From positions 1 through 64,000 of the forward strand of contig JAEZJK010000050.1 in NCBI GenBank assembly GCA_023415835.1: 64,000 nt of DNA. The letters are read 5' to 3'. Numbering within the stretch: the first letter of the stretch is position 1; every line of letters starts with the position of its first letter. The position numbers were made by a program, and so were the translations under genes. This document shows positions 7,610 to 15,925 of the stretch, one piece after another. The notes below the pieces were generated by a model, which worked only from the letters and a program-made list of their open reading frames with translations, searched no databases and was not told where the DNA came from. The DNA comes from Bacillota bacterium. GTDB taxonomy: Bacteria > Bacillota > UBA4882 > UBA8346.

Positions 7610-9844
7610 TTAGTCCAAAGCTATTCCGGCATCTACCGCGACCCGATAATAATAAGCAAGCGCCGGAAAAGCTTGGGCAAAGGTTTTCGGCCCGGCCCCT
7701 CCCCGCTGGATTACCGTATCTTCAATTTTTTGTTTCGGTCCGGGAAAACTTCTGGAAATTCCATTTACGATCATCCTGAAAGTTGGCATACCCGCTTCCA
7801 GGAAACGCGGCTCACCGGTTAATTCATAAGTATGGGCCAACGCTTCCAAAATTAAAGGGTTAGCTCCGGTCCTGCGGAGGCTGGGTAGTTCTTTATAATA
7901 GAAAAATCCGTTTTCCAACCGGCAATTATCGATTAGGTCGGTAACTGCATCAACGATCATTGTTTTAATCCTTTCCTGGGGCCTTTGCCGGTAGTACCGG
8001 ATTAAGCTATTAACCGCTATCGCGATCATGAACGGCACCCGAATCACGGTATGATCCGTATAAGGCGCCAGCCAACCGCCGTATTTTTTTTTCCAGATCT
8101 CGTAATGATCGGCTATTTGCTCACAAGGCTCAAGCCATTTAGGGTTATGGGTCTCCTGGTAAAGCGCGACCAGCGACCTTAAAGCCCATCCGGTTTCCCT
8201 AGCGTTAATCCCACCTTCCCCTTGATAACGCGGTTGCCCCAAGAGGCGCATCACATTCTCACCGATGCCTATTGCAATTTCCAAAGCTTTGCTATTACCG
8301 GTTACATGATAAAAATCCAGTAGCCCTTGAACCCACTCATGACAAAGAGTGACTTCTCCGGTAACATGCCTGTCCGAATGGGTTATTTGCCCTTGGTAAC
8401 GCAAGGGGTCTTCGCTGTAATGGCAGACGTCGACATCCATCAAATGTTGGGCTGATACAAGTAAGTAATCCAAAAACCTGCGTTCCGCTGTTTTGGCATA
8501 AAGCAACATGGCGGAGTGAGGAAAATCATATTCATTGTTGGTCCAGACCAACCCGCCGTTGCCTCGGCCCTGGTTGGTGTATCCGGCATCGGGGGCATCG
8601 CCCCAATTAAGCATCCCGTATGCCCGCGCCCTGGAATCGGCCAAATTTAAGAAACTTAGTTCAACCCAGTCCACTTTATGAACGGCAAAAACATCCTCAA
8701 ACACACCGGCGTCCCGATATACTTCTGGTTCCAAAGCCGGCCGGTCCGGAAGTTGAAACTGAAGGCTCCTGGCATTGACAAGCTCCGGGGCGGCTTCAGC
8801 TTTATGAAAATGGAGCAACAACCGATGGGTTTTAGATACCCCCTGCAAAAGTTGGATACTGCTTCCTTTTGGCAAAATCCCTACATAAATACCCTCTCCA
8901 TTAACTTTAAAAGATTTCGGGAAGTTTTGATAGGCCTGATAATGGGTAATACACACTCCATTCGATTCCAAACCCTGCCAATCAGCCCAATAAGTCCCGT
9001 AAAAAGTCTCCGGTATCTGTTCATTGGCGTCGTACATTAAATAATCGGCATCAATCAAAGACTCCAATTTTTGCTCCCCGGTTCCAGTCCGAATCGTGCT
9101 TAAATAATTGGAGGTAGCCAAGGCGGTTTTAATTTGACGCTTTAAGTTTGATTTATCGTTGAAAATAAAACCAATCTCCTCCAAGATGATCCCGGGAGCC
9201 GGTTCCCGGTTAATAATCCGATAATCCATTTGCAGCCATGGTTTTCCGGCAAAGGCGGTAAGCTCAATCTCAAAATCCAATAAATACTCGCCCATGATGT
9301 TACGGTGTTTTCCTTTAGCTTGAACCACCGCCACCAAAGGGCCTGGCTTAATCACCCTCCAACCGGCCGGATCGATCTCCGCCGTCCATTCAACCCCTTT
9401 AAAGCTCCCGAGGAAGGGGCCTTCGAATGACCCTTTTGGATAGGTATAACCGTCATGTTCGATTCGGCCAAAAACTTGGGTTTCTCCGGGTCCGTTTAAT
9501 TCGATCTCCAACTCGCCGGTATTAAGCGACAGGCCACCATTTTTACGGTGACTTATAACCACGGTTTCCCCCGGTTCCGGCCTCTCGTCACCATCCAGGA
9601 CCAGTTCAAAGCTTTTTTTAGTATTGCCGGGTAAATCGGCTTGAAAGTCCAAATAGAGCCATTTTATGGAATTATCCGGCCATTTGGCGGTTATTTGCGG
9701 TTGAACCGGGATTGCCCTTCCCGAATCCCGGATTACGATTCCTGAAGGATCGCGGAGGGCTCCTATAGCGAAGGGTATCGCCACCGAACACGGCTCGGCA
9801 ACCCGATCAAACCGTGAAAGTTTTTCGAAGGTAAGCTCGATCAT
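7610..9844 (-). CDS. PL26/YetA-like exo-rhamnogalacturonan lyase family protein
   Basis: The 744-residue protein starts with a RIFT-barrel-like region (residues 1 to about 300) and continues into an alpha/alpha-barrel region rich in Trp and Tyr (GGLVWTNNEYDFPHSAML near 427, NARETGWALRSLVALYQ near 547). This architecture is that of PcRGLX and Bacillus YetA, which sits in the rhamnogalacturonan-use cluster. It lacks a signal peptide, so it should act on imported oligosaccharides. Two ATGs compete: GGAG directly abuts the one at 9853 but is nine bases from the one at 9844, so I choose 9844. Lyase activity is inferred from the family, not seen. Confidence 0.75.
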   Translation of the reverse strand: MIELTFEKLSRFDRVAEPCSVAIPFAIGALRDPSGIVIRDSGRAIPVQPQITAKWPDNSIKWLYLDFQADLPGNTKKSFELVLDGDERPEPGETVVISHRKNGGLSLNTGELEIELNGPGETQVFGRIEHDGYTYPKGSFEGPFLGSFKGVEWTAEIDPAGWRVIKPGPLVAVVQAKGKHRNIMGEYLLDFEIELTAFAGKPWLQMDYRIINREPAPGIILEEIGFIFNDKSNLKRQIKTALATSNYLSTIRTGTGEQKLESLIDADYLMYDANEQIPETFYGTYWADWQGLESNGVCITHYQAYQNFPKSFKVNGEGIYVGILPKGSSIQLLQGVSKTHRLLLHFHKAEAAPELVNARSLQFQLPDRPALEPEVYRDAGVFEDVFAVHKVDWVELSFLNLADSRARAYGMLNWGDAPDAGYTNQGRGNGGLVWTNNEYDFPHSAMLLYAKTAERRFLDYLLVSAQHLMDVDVCHYSEDPLRYQGQITHSDRHVTGEVTLCHEWVQGLLDFYHVTGNSKALEIAIGIGENVMRLLGQPRYQGEGGINARETGWALRSLVALYQETHNPKWLEPCEQIADHYEIWKKKYGGWLAPYTDHTVIRVPFMIAIAVNSLIRYYRQRPQERIKTMIVDAVTDLIDNCRLENGFFYYKELPSLRRTGANPLILEALAHTYELTGEPRFLEAGMPTFRMIVNGISRSFPGPKQKIEDTVIQRGGAGPKTFAQAFPALAYYYRVAVDAGIALD

Positions 9845-10266
9845 TTTGTCCATCTCCAGTTCAATACTTTAAAATACTAATCATATTCTAACTTAAAATA
9901 TTGTACATTTTTTATCGGTTTAGCCGTTTTCTTCTTATATCTTATTTCAATTGCCCTTTCCGGAAAGAGCATCCGATCGATACTATTCAACCTTAATCTT
10001 ACAGGCCTTCTCATCCCGGGAGTAAAAAGAATAGCGATAATATCTTACTTAAATAGAATTCTAGGGGAGTAACGTATTAAATAACCAAATTAGCGGAACG
10101 GGACAGAGTTGCCAATAATACCGTATTGGCGCCGTCTTAACCCACGCAAAAGGGAGGCGATAGATATAGCAAACCCCGACGCCAAGGGTTACCAACCTGG
10201 CAACGGGGTTTTGTTTTGCCAAAGAACGGCCTAACTCTTGTCCTTCCTCTACGGGTTCGCTTTGAT
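9845..10266. other. Intergenic region with an operator-like site and a long hairpin
   Basis: ATTGTACATT at 9900-9909 sits 56 bases before the PL26-like start and repeats the palindrome found before GH105. Further along, 10169-10212 folds into a long imperfect hairpin (AAACCCCG...CGGGGTTTT) followed on the + strand by TTTTGTTTTG, which resembles a + strand terminator. A 69-codon minus-strand frame at 10061-10270 overlaps the hairpin and I do not accept it as a gene. Confidence 0.4.
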
Positions 10267-11472
10267 TCAATTACTCTCTAATGTTTTTAACTCCTTATCA
10301 ATCAATTCAAACACAGCATTATCCTTCTCCAAACATTTGGCGAAATATTTCCGGGCCGCGGTAAAACAAACCTTGGCTTGCTTGAAATCATTGGTCAACT
10401 TATAAACATAAGCTTTATATAACAACAAATTTCCCATGACCTGGTCCTGCTTTTTATATTTTTGCTCCATTCTATCGAAAAACTTAAATAATTCTTCAGT
10501 TTGCCCGTTATTATAGTAACTTCGAATTACAGTTTGGGTTAATTCGGATTCGATCGGCTCCAGAGCGAATAATGCATCAGCCGTATTGGCCGCCGCATCC
10601 AGCTCTTTGGCCTTGATATACAACTCCAATAAAGCTGCTAAGTTATAATAGTTATTGGGGATAATCTCTTCCGATAGTTGATAATATTTAATTGCATTGA
10701 CATTGTCAATTTTATTCCGGTAAAAAATAGCTACTAACCGAGCTGCATCAGCCTTAAACACTTTATCATCATAAAGTTTTAAAGAAATCTCGGCATATTT
10801 CAAGCCTTCATCCATCTGGCCAAGATACAAATAAGCATAGGCTAAATTATAATTGGTATTGGCAACGTTACTCTTCAATTCCAATGATCTTAGAAAATAA
10901 CCGACTGCTTTTTGATAATTCTCTTTCTGTAACTCCGCTTCCCCAATTATAGCTAATGATTTAGCATCAAAGGCTCCATTCTGCTCTGCTTTTATACTAT
11001 TGCTTTCCGATAAATCCAGCAGTTCTCGCCCTGATTTTAACCATCTGTCGCCATACTTCACGGATACTTCATAATAGAACTCTCCCAGGGCTTTATATAA
11101 CTGCCAATTCTCAGGATATTTAGCGATCAGTTTGTCCAGTATTTTATCGATTTCAAATTTATAATAAGAATAAACCCCGCTCTTCCCCCGAATACTTTCT
11201 ATTGTATCGCCGGGTTGCAGATTTTTGAACCCGAACATCTGATGCATGGTGCTGGTAGCGAAATAATTCAATGCTATCTCAATTTGCTTCAAAACAATCT
11301 CCGGGTTATCCCCATTTTTATCGGCCTCATTAAGCAGACTGAAGGCTGAATCGTATTGCTTTGCACTGATTAACTGATCCGCTTCGTTAAGGAGCTTTTG
11401 GTTATCGGCCGCTAAGGCTAAACCGGCAGCAAAAATAAAGATACAACCAGCAATAAACAGAGATTTTTTCAA
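10267..11472 (-). CDS. Exported tetratricopeptide-repeat protein
   Basis: The 401-residue protein has a clear signal peptide (KKSLFIAGCIFIFAAGLALA; the Cys at 10 is not in a lipobox position). The mature part is helical and carries degenerate TPR units, best seen at about residues 170-240 (ENYQKAVGYFLRSLELKS, NTNYNLAYAYLYLGQ) and again near 250-300. TPR proteins act as scaffolds for other proteins. No partner is evident in the neighbourhood. The start is TTG at 11472 behind GGAGGTT at eight bases spacing. Confidence 0.75.
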   Translation of the reverse strand: MKKSLFIAGCIFIFAAGLALAADNQKLLNEADQLISAKQYDSAFSLLNEADKNGDNPEIVLKQIEIALNYFATSTMHQMFGFKNLQPGDTIESIRGKSGVYSYYKFEIDKILDKLIAKYPENWQLYKALGEFYYEVSVKYGDRWLKSGRELLDLSESNSIKAEQNGAFDAKSLAIIGEAELQKENYQKAVGYFLRSLELKSNVANTNYNLAYAYLYLGQMDEGLKYAEISLKLYDDKVFKADAARLVAIFYRNKIDNVNAIKYYQLSEEIIPNNYYNLAALLELYIKAKELDAAANTADALFALEPIESELTQTVIRSYYNNGQTEELFKFFDRMEQKYKKQDQVMGNLLLYKAYVYKLTNDFKQAKVCFTAARKYFAKCLEKDNAVFELIDKELKTLESN

Positions 11473-11690
11473 TTTAGATAACCTCCAAATTAATGATTAA
11501 ATCTACCATTCACCTCACCGAGAATTTTAATCTCAACATAAAATCCTACCGTTTTGGTTATCGGTTACCAATTGGAAAAACTTTGGCGGAATTAATCTCG
11601 TCACGCGTTATACGTAGCGTGTTACACATTAAGACATAACCCGACCAATCCGGGCTCAAAAAACTACCGCATCATCCGTATAAAACCCAA
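11473..11690. other. Intergenic region with repeat copy shared with 14.5 kb
   Basis: No gene is visible. A 26-base stretch at 11558-11583 (starting TTATCGGTTACC) recurs at 14499-14524 with one mismatch. Each copy is followed 25-40 bases later by CGTTATRCGTAGC (11606-11618; 14563-14575). The two copies bracket the motAB segment. Confidence 0.55.
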
Positions 11691-11717
11691 TAAAAAAGCC
11701 GCCTAAAAACGGCGGCT
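11691..11717 (-). terminator. Terminator of motAB
   Basis: GCCGCC (11698-11703) and GGCGGC (11711-11716) form a stem with loop TAAAAAC. On the minus strand a run of six T follows, 60 bases past the motB stop. Confidence 0.85.
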
Positions 11718-11776
11718 CCATAAATAAGTCGAAACTTCTTTTAATTATCTGCTATTGTTACAATTGTAATTTCGTA

Positions 11777-12511
11777 TTAATCGCCTCTCACATTCTTCGG
11801 CACCTTTTTTCCACCGGTATTCACTTCAACGGAAAATTCCACGCGCCGGTTAACCGCCTTGCCCTCTTCGGTCGCGTTGTCCGCAATGGGGCGGAATTCG
11901 CCATATCCTGCCGAGGAGAATTTCTCGTCAGTAATATCTGATTTGTCAATCAGATACCGCACCACACTGCCGGCGCGCCCGGTGGATAGCTCCCAGTTGC
12001 TCGGAAACTGAGCCGTGTTTATGGGACGGTCATCCGTGTGCCCTTCAATGTGAATATACTTAATCACACTGTCATATTCCAAAAGAATACCGGCAATGCC
12101 GTCCAGCGTTGGTTTCACTTTCTCTTTAATAAGCGCCTTGCCCGTATCAAACAAAACGGAATCCACCATTCGCATCACAATCCGGTTATTCCCGGCCTTG
12201 TTGACGCTGACTTGTCCTTCCAGCCCGGCCGCCTTGATCTGACTCTTCAGCTCTTTGATCAGCTGTTCGACCATCATGTTCCTCTTTTCAGGGTATTCGG
12301 AGACAATGCTCTGTCCTCCGTCGAGTACGCCGGGGCCGCCTTCCATCATGCCTGAGGATGCTTTGCCAGCCCCCTGCGTCAGCAAGGCAAAGGCAAACAG
12401 GAGTACGAACACCGCAAGAAGGTCGGTGATCAAGTCACTGTAGCTGGCCAGCCAGTTTTCCGATTCCTCCTCTTCGTGTTCGTCTTCATAATAATGAGAC
12501 CGCTTCAGCAT
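11777..12511 (-). CDS. motB: OmpA-domain flagellar motor stator protein MotB
   Basis: The 244-residue protein has a charged N-terminal tail, one membrane segment (about residues 27-46) that begins with SYSDLITD, where Asp26 matches the proton-carrying Asp of MotB, and a C-terminal OmpA/peptidoglycan-binding domain (IHIEGHTDDRPI near 154, NWELSTGRAGSVVRYL near 170, NRRVEFSV near 223). With MotA it forms the ion-driven stator. The ATG start is 15 bases past the motA stop. Leucine codons are mostly CTG/CTC and G+C looks higher than in neighbouring genes, which favour TTA, suggesting transfer. No flagellar structural gene lies in the window. Confidence 0.9.
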   Translation of the reverse strand: MLKRSHYYEDEHEEEESENWLASYSDLITDLLAVFVLLFAFALLTQGAGKASSGMMEGGPGVLDGGQSIVSEYPEKRNMMVEQLIKELKSQIKAAGLEGQVSVNKAGNNRIVMRMVDSVLFDTGKALIKEKVKPTLDGIAGILLEYDSVIKYIHIEGHTDDRPINTAQFPSNWELSTGRAGSVVRYLIDKSDITDEKFSSAGYGEFRPIADNATEEGKAVNRRVEFSVEVNTGGKKVPKNVRGD

Positions 12512-12526
12512 ACGCTAAGCTCCCTT

Positions 12527-13366
12527 CTACTTTGTTTTGCTCTCCCTAATCTCGATCACCCTTCCGTCCGCATGTTCCATCCTATTCGTATGAGCAACCT
12601 TCACCGCCTTCTCCTTCGTCAGGTAGGTCAGCAGATCCTCCCGTAGCACTCGCGGGTTCTTACCCTCATGAAGCCCAAGAATTCCTTGCAGCATCAACTC
12701 GTCTATGTCTTTTTCCTGTGTGCTTTTACTTTGCAGCTTTCTCGCCATGGGCGAAAAGATGACATTCGCCATAAAGCCGCCGTAGAACGAGGATACCAAC
12801 TCGATCGCCATCAGCGGCCCCAGCTTCTCCGGGTCACGCATATGCACCAGCATCGGGATCAGGCCAACGTAAGTGCCTACCAGTCCAAGGCCTGGCGCAA
12901 CGCTTGCAATCATGCTGATCATGGAGGCTCCAACCCGGTGCCGTTTCTGAGCCTGATAAATTTCATTCATCATGGTGGCTTCCAGATCCTCCCGGTCAAT
13001 GCCGTCCACCAGCAGATTCAGCCCTTTTTTTAGAAAATGGTTATCAATGTTTTCCATATATCTTTCAATCGCCAGCAGTCCCTCTCTTCTTGCCACCATG
13101 CTCAATTCTATAATTGTATTGATAACTTCTATGGGATCATACCTATCCTGCACAAACGCCTGTTTGATCACCGCGCCCAGCGTTTTCAGAGTGCTGAACG
13201 GATAAGCCATGATCAACGCAAAACACGTTCCGCCCACAATGATGAGGAACGAAGGGATATTAATGAAAAGTCCCAGATTTCCGCCCTCAAAAATCGCTGC
13301 GACAATACAGGCAATACCGCCGACCAGTCCAATCAGAGTCGTTATCGCAAACATTTGATTTTTCAC
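12527..13366 (-). CDS. motA: Flagellar motor stator protein MotA
   Basis: The 279-residue protein has the MotA/TolQ/ExbB fold with four membrane segments: two at residues about 5-50 and two at about 150-205, with a cytoplasmic stretch between (IELSMVARREGLLAIE near 87). The motif GASMISMIASVAPGLGLVGTYVGLI near 146-170 contains the proline important for torque generation. Start is GTG at 13366 behind AAGGGTGA. It heads a two-gene operon with motB. Codon use is CTG-rich like motB and unlike the surroundings. Confidence 0.9.
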   Translation of the reverse strand: MKNQMFAITTLIGLVGGIACIVAAIFEGGNLGLFINIPSFLIIVGGTCFALIMAYPFSTLKTLGAVIKQAFVQDRYDPIEVINTIIELSMVARREGLLAIERYMENIDNHFLKKGLNLLVDGIDREDLEATMMNEIYQAQKRHRVGASMISMIASVAPGLGLVGTYVGLIPMLVHMRDPEKLGPLMAIELVSSFYGGFMANVIFSPMARKLQSKSTQEKDIDELMLQGILGLHEGKNPRVLREDLLTYLTKEKAVKVAHTNRMEHADGRVIEIRESKTK

Positions 13367-13830
13367 TCACACTCACCCTTATCTTAATAGACCTCTGAGG
13401 TCTAATGCTATCCGCAAAACTTTTTTTAACTCAGTTATACTTTATTAAAATGAATCGGAAAGCCAAAGTATCGAATTACTTGAAAGCCTAAAACCAGACT
13501 CTTTGTCCCTGAAAGGAATAACCACCATCCTTCGGGATCAATAGTTTTTTTAAGGCCTACAACGCCAAGCTGATACCCTTTTTAGGATCGCTTTTGGACA
13601 CAATATAATAGGGGTTTATTTGTATAATAACAAAGTAGAATTAGTGCTACTTCGGTAAATTTGAACTTACGTTTTGAAAATAACGCGTTAAACCGTTCGC
13701 GATTATTTCCAAAACGATTTATTATATTGAATTTACCGAAGTAGATTATGCGTATTAAAATAAAGACGCATAATTAAATGAGGCCCATTTAATTTCCTGC
13801 TCATCAAGATACATTAGGCAACCAATGAAT
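13367..13830. other. Gene-poor region with dispersed short repeats
   Basis: No gene is supported. The 15-mer AACCACCATCCTTCG at 13520-13534 (followed by TCAAT) recurs exactly at 15046-15060. AACGCCAAGCTGATACCCT at 13561-13579 recurs with two changes at 14417-14435. The nested palindrome at 13647-13744 is listed separately. Confidence 0.6.
13647..13744. repeat. 98-bp nested palindromic element
   Basis: A perfect 15-bp outer inverted repeat (CTACTTCGGTAAATT at 13647-13661, its complement at 13730-13744) encloses a second inverted repeat (13670-13687 against 13698-13716) that matches at all but one or two positions, with a 10-base loop. The element folds almost completely on itself. It has no open frame. 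It resembles a miniature transposable or REP-type element; only one copy is in the window. Confidence 0.7.
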
Positions 13831-14205
13831 TTAGGAATTGAATTGGGAAGGATCGTTTTCGGGGGAAGAGTTGGATAGATGGAAAAAGATGAAGAACAAA
13901 CAAATAACGGTGGCTGTTAAAAAGAAACTAATCTTCAAATTAATATCAAAATCGAGGGCTAGTTTTATCCAAGGGATTGGATTTAAATATACGATAAATT
14001 CTTTCATCAATTTAAAAATGGAATTAACCTGCGAGTGTCTTACCGATGGCGTTAGGAATTGTTCAGAAGCAGGGTCTAATGAATACAAACCCTCTATAAA
14101 CGGATTTATATCGGTCAAGCTTGTCTCTCTATGTGATGTAATAATACAAATAACTGTGAGTAATAACATCAATAAAATAATTCTAAAACGAAAATTATCC
14201 CTCAA
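13831..14205 (-). CDS. Small membrane protein of unknown function
   Basis: I do not recognise this 124-residue protein. It has a membrane segment at about residues 7-23 (FRIILLMLLLTVICIIT) and a second at about 92-110 (SFFLTATVICLFFIFF), with a roughly 65-residue loop between that contains no cysteines. Both ends would lie on the same side of the membrane. The evidence that it is real is the ribosome site AGGGGGAG six bases before a TTG start at 14205. An opposing + strand frame of 148 codons covers the same DNA but has no ribosome site. It lies in gene-poor DNA between repeats. Confidence 0.55.
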   Translation of the reverse strand: MRDNFRFRIILLMLLLTVICIITSHRETSLTDINPFIEGLYSLDPASEQFLTPSVRHSQVNSIFKLMKEFIVYLNPIPWIKLALDFDINLKISFFLTATVICLFFIFFHLSNSSPENDPSQFNS

Positions 14206-14597
14206 ACGGAATCTCCCCCTTTACATATTGTTTAGTGTTAATTCTAAAATTATTATCTCTAAACCAAGATATGTATGGATCTAATTCATCTTCTAAATAC
14301 ACTCCTTAGAAACAAATCGATGATGGTTTGGATAGGAAAAAACTATTTTCAAAACTCCCGCGATTTTCATGGATTACATGGATTTGATTTATATAATATA
14401 AAATGATTTATCTTGCAACGCTAAGCTAATACCCTATAAGGTAGGGTTGCCTTTAGTCCCTCGGCATTTTCCTATTCCATATATCCCTGCCATTCTTGTT
14501 ATCGGTTACCTATTGGAAAAACTTAGCGAAAACCCATTACGCGCTGCTAGTTATCCGTTCCACGTTATGCGTAGCTCGAAAATTAGCTTAGTCTGAA
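14206..14597. other. Gene-poor region with repeat copies
   Basis: No gene is supported. The stretch holds the second copies of two dispersed repeats: 14417-14435 (also at 13561) and 14499-14530 with 14563-14575 (also at 11558 and 11606). The latter copy directly precedes the 21-bp tandem array. Confidence 0.55.
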
Positions 14598-14997
14598 TTT
14601 CTACCTCCGAAATTCTAATTAGTATCTCTGAAGTCCAAATTTCTACCTTCGAAGTTCTATTTTCTACTTCCGGAGTTCCAATTAGTACCTCCAAGGTCTG
14701 ACGTTCCACCTCAAAAGCTCGAATTCGAACCTTTAAGGCTTAACTTTCCTCCTCCGAGATCCAAGTTTCCACCTCCAAGGTCCAAATTCCACCTTTGAGA
14801 TCTAAAAATTTCCACCTTAAAGGATCAATGTTCCATCTTTGAGGACCAAGTTTCTACCTCCAAGGTCCAAGTTTTCTCCTTCAAGGTCCAATCTCCAACC
14901 TCAAAAGCCCGACTTCGAGCCTTTAATGACTAACATTCCACCTCAAAGGTTCAAGTTTCTTCTTCAAGGTCCAATCTTCCATCTCAAAAATTCGACT
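14598..14997. repeat. Tandem array, 19 units of 21 bp
   Basis: The sequence reads as 19 head-to-tail units, each exactly 21 bases except unit 10 (14787-14808), which has 22. The rough consensus is TTTCYACCTCCAAGGTCCAAG. Units 6-7 (14703-14744) match units 15-16 (14893-14934) much better than their neighbours, showing a nine-unit higher-order duplication of 190 bp. Most units keep an ACCT-NNN-AGGT dyad at the centre. Twenty-one is both two helical turns and seven codons. In the + frame units 2-9 are open and would read as F-x-P-P-R-S-K heptads; stops fall in units 1, 10 and 11. It has no constant repeat/variable spacer pattern, so it is not CRISPR. Confidence 0.85.
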
Positions 14998-15297
14998 TTA
15001 TGCAATTTATCGCCTAAACCCGGATCCCTCGACCCTATAAAAGGCAACCACCATCCTTCGCAGTCAATGACCCGCAATGTTAGCAATCACTTAACCGGCA
15101 AGGAGGCTAGATCTTTCCGCTATTCTTTATTCTCAAAATACACAATAAAACTTCTTGAATAGCTATTCCTTCCCCTCTATTTTTAAAAAGAGAGGGGAAG
15201 CTAGATGGGGTGAGTTCGCTCGTAATTATTATTTCGGAAACTGGTATTCAACCGAAAACTTTTATATTTCATCCGCATCGCTGAAAGCTTTTTTGAA
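14998..15297. other. Gene-poor region with a hairpin-bearing intergenic repeat
   Basis: The 15-mer shared with 13520 lies at 15046-15060. At 15168-15197 TTCCCCTCT and AGAGGGGAA form a strong hairpin around an AT-rich loop, followed by AGCTAGATGGGGTGAGTT, a pattern seen in common intergenic repeats. Two overlapping + strand frames here (14839-15162 and 15155-15352) have no ribosome site and read through repeats; I reject them. Confidence 0.5.
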
Positions 15298-15320
15298 CCC
15301 CACGCCTAGCGTGGGGTTTT
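15298..15320 (+). terminator. Strong terminator on the + strand
   Basis: CCCCACGC (15298-15305) and GCGTGGGG (15309-15316) form an 8-bp GC-rich stem with a 3-base loop, followed by TTTT. No convincing + strand gene precedes it, so it may end a transcript that covers the tandem array. Confidence 0.65.
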
Positions 15321-15327
15321 CACATAT

Positions 15328-15350
15328 AAAAAAGGAGCTATCGCTCCTTT
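15328..15350 (-). terminator. Terminator of pgsA
   Basis: AAAGGAGC-TATC-GCTCCTTT forms a perfect stem; on the minus strand it runs into TTTTTTATATG. It lies 28 bases past the pgsA stop. Confidence 0.8.
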
Positions 15351-15377
15351 GAAATTACTAATTCACCTTTACTGCCT

Positions 15378-15896
15378 TTACTTGTTTCCCCTCAGCTTTA
15401 AATAGGCCAGGTAATAAGTGTATAAAGCGTATATCGACGTTAAGATCGCCAAACCGATCACTAGTTGCCCGATTGTCTTATGGAGAAAGAATAAACCGAA
15501 ACCGAGAAAAAAGATACAAGTTGCGCTTTTCCCCCACTGGTTGGCCGGAATAACCTGTTTGAGCCGTTTTACCAAAAAAGCCCCGGCTCCAACTTGAATC
15601 AGTTCTTTAGCTAGATAAACCAAGACCATCCAAGCTGGCAATCCCCATTTAACGGTCAGCGCCAATAGCACTCCGCCTGTCACCAGTTTATCGGCCAACG
15701 GGTCGAGTATCTTTCCCAGTTCACTAACTTCATTCCGGGAGCGGGCGGCCCAGCCATCGGCCACATCAGTTAATCCAGCAATCAAAAGTAAAATTAGCGC
15801 CCAAATCACCGACTGGGATGTACCCTTGGTTAATTGGAAATAAATTAACGGCGCTATGAGAAATCGGCTGGAAGTAATCCAATTGGCTAAAGTCAA
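15378..15896 (-). CDS. pgsA: CDP-diacylglycerol-glycerol-3-phosphate 3-phosphatidyltransferase-like enzyme
   Basis: The 172-residue protein has the CDP-alcohol phosphatidyltransferase signature D-x2-D-G-x2-A-R-x8-G-x3-D-x3-D, seen as DVADGWAARS followed by GKILDPLADK at about residues 44-70. It has four to five membrane segments. It would join glycerol-3-phosphate to CDP-diacylglycerol on the way to phosphatidylglycerol. The length is near PgsA; another CDP-alcohol transferase is possible. The ATG start has AGAGGTGT ahead. It is monocistronic, with its own terminator. Confidence 0.85.
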   Translation of the reverse strand: MTLANWITSSRFLIAPLIYFQLTKGTSQSVIWALILLLIAGLTDVADGWAARSRNEVSELGKILDPLADKLVTGGVLLALTVKWGLPAWMVLVYLAKELIQVGAGAFLVKRLKQVIPANQWGKSATCIFFLGFGLFFLHKTIGQLVIGLAILTSIYALYTYYLAYLKLRGNK

Positions 15897-15925
15897 TGTT
15901 TACACCTCTGAAAGTTTATAACTAC

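Noticed and set aside
10061..10270. 69-codon minus-strand frame overlapping the TPR gene stop
   Set aside because: The DNA forms a long hairpin, the ribosome site is weak and the protein resembles nothing I know.
13838..14284. 148-codon + strand frame
   Set aside because: It lies opposite the 13831-14205 gene, has no ribosome site, and the opposing frame has a strong one.
14598..14997. CRISPR array
   Set aside because: There is no alternation of constant repeats with unrelated spacers, and no cas genes are near.
14839..15162. 107-codon + strand frame with heptad repeats
   Set aside because: It is a reading of the 21-bp array without a ribosome site; kept only as a possible decayed gene.
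15155..15352. 65-codon + strand frame
   Set aside because: It runs through an intergenic hairpin repeat and a terminator.
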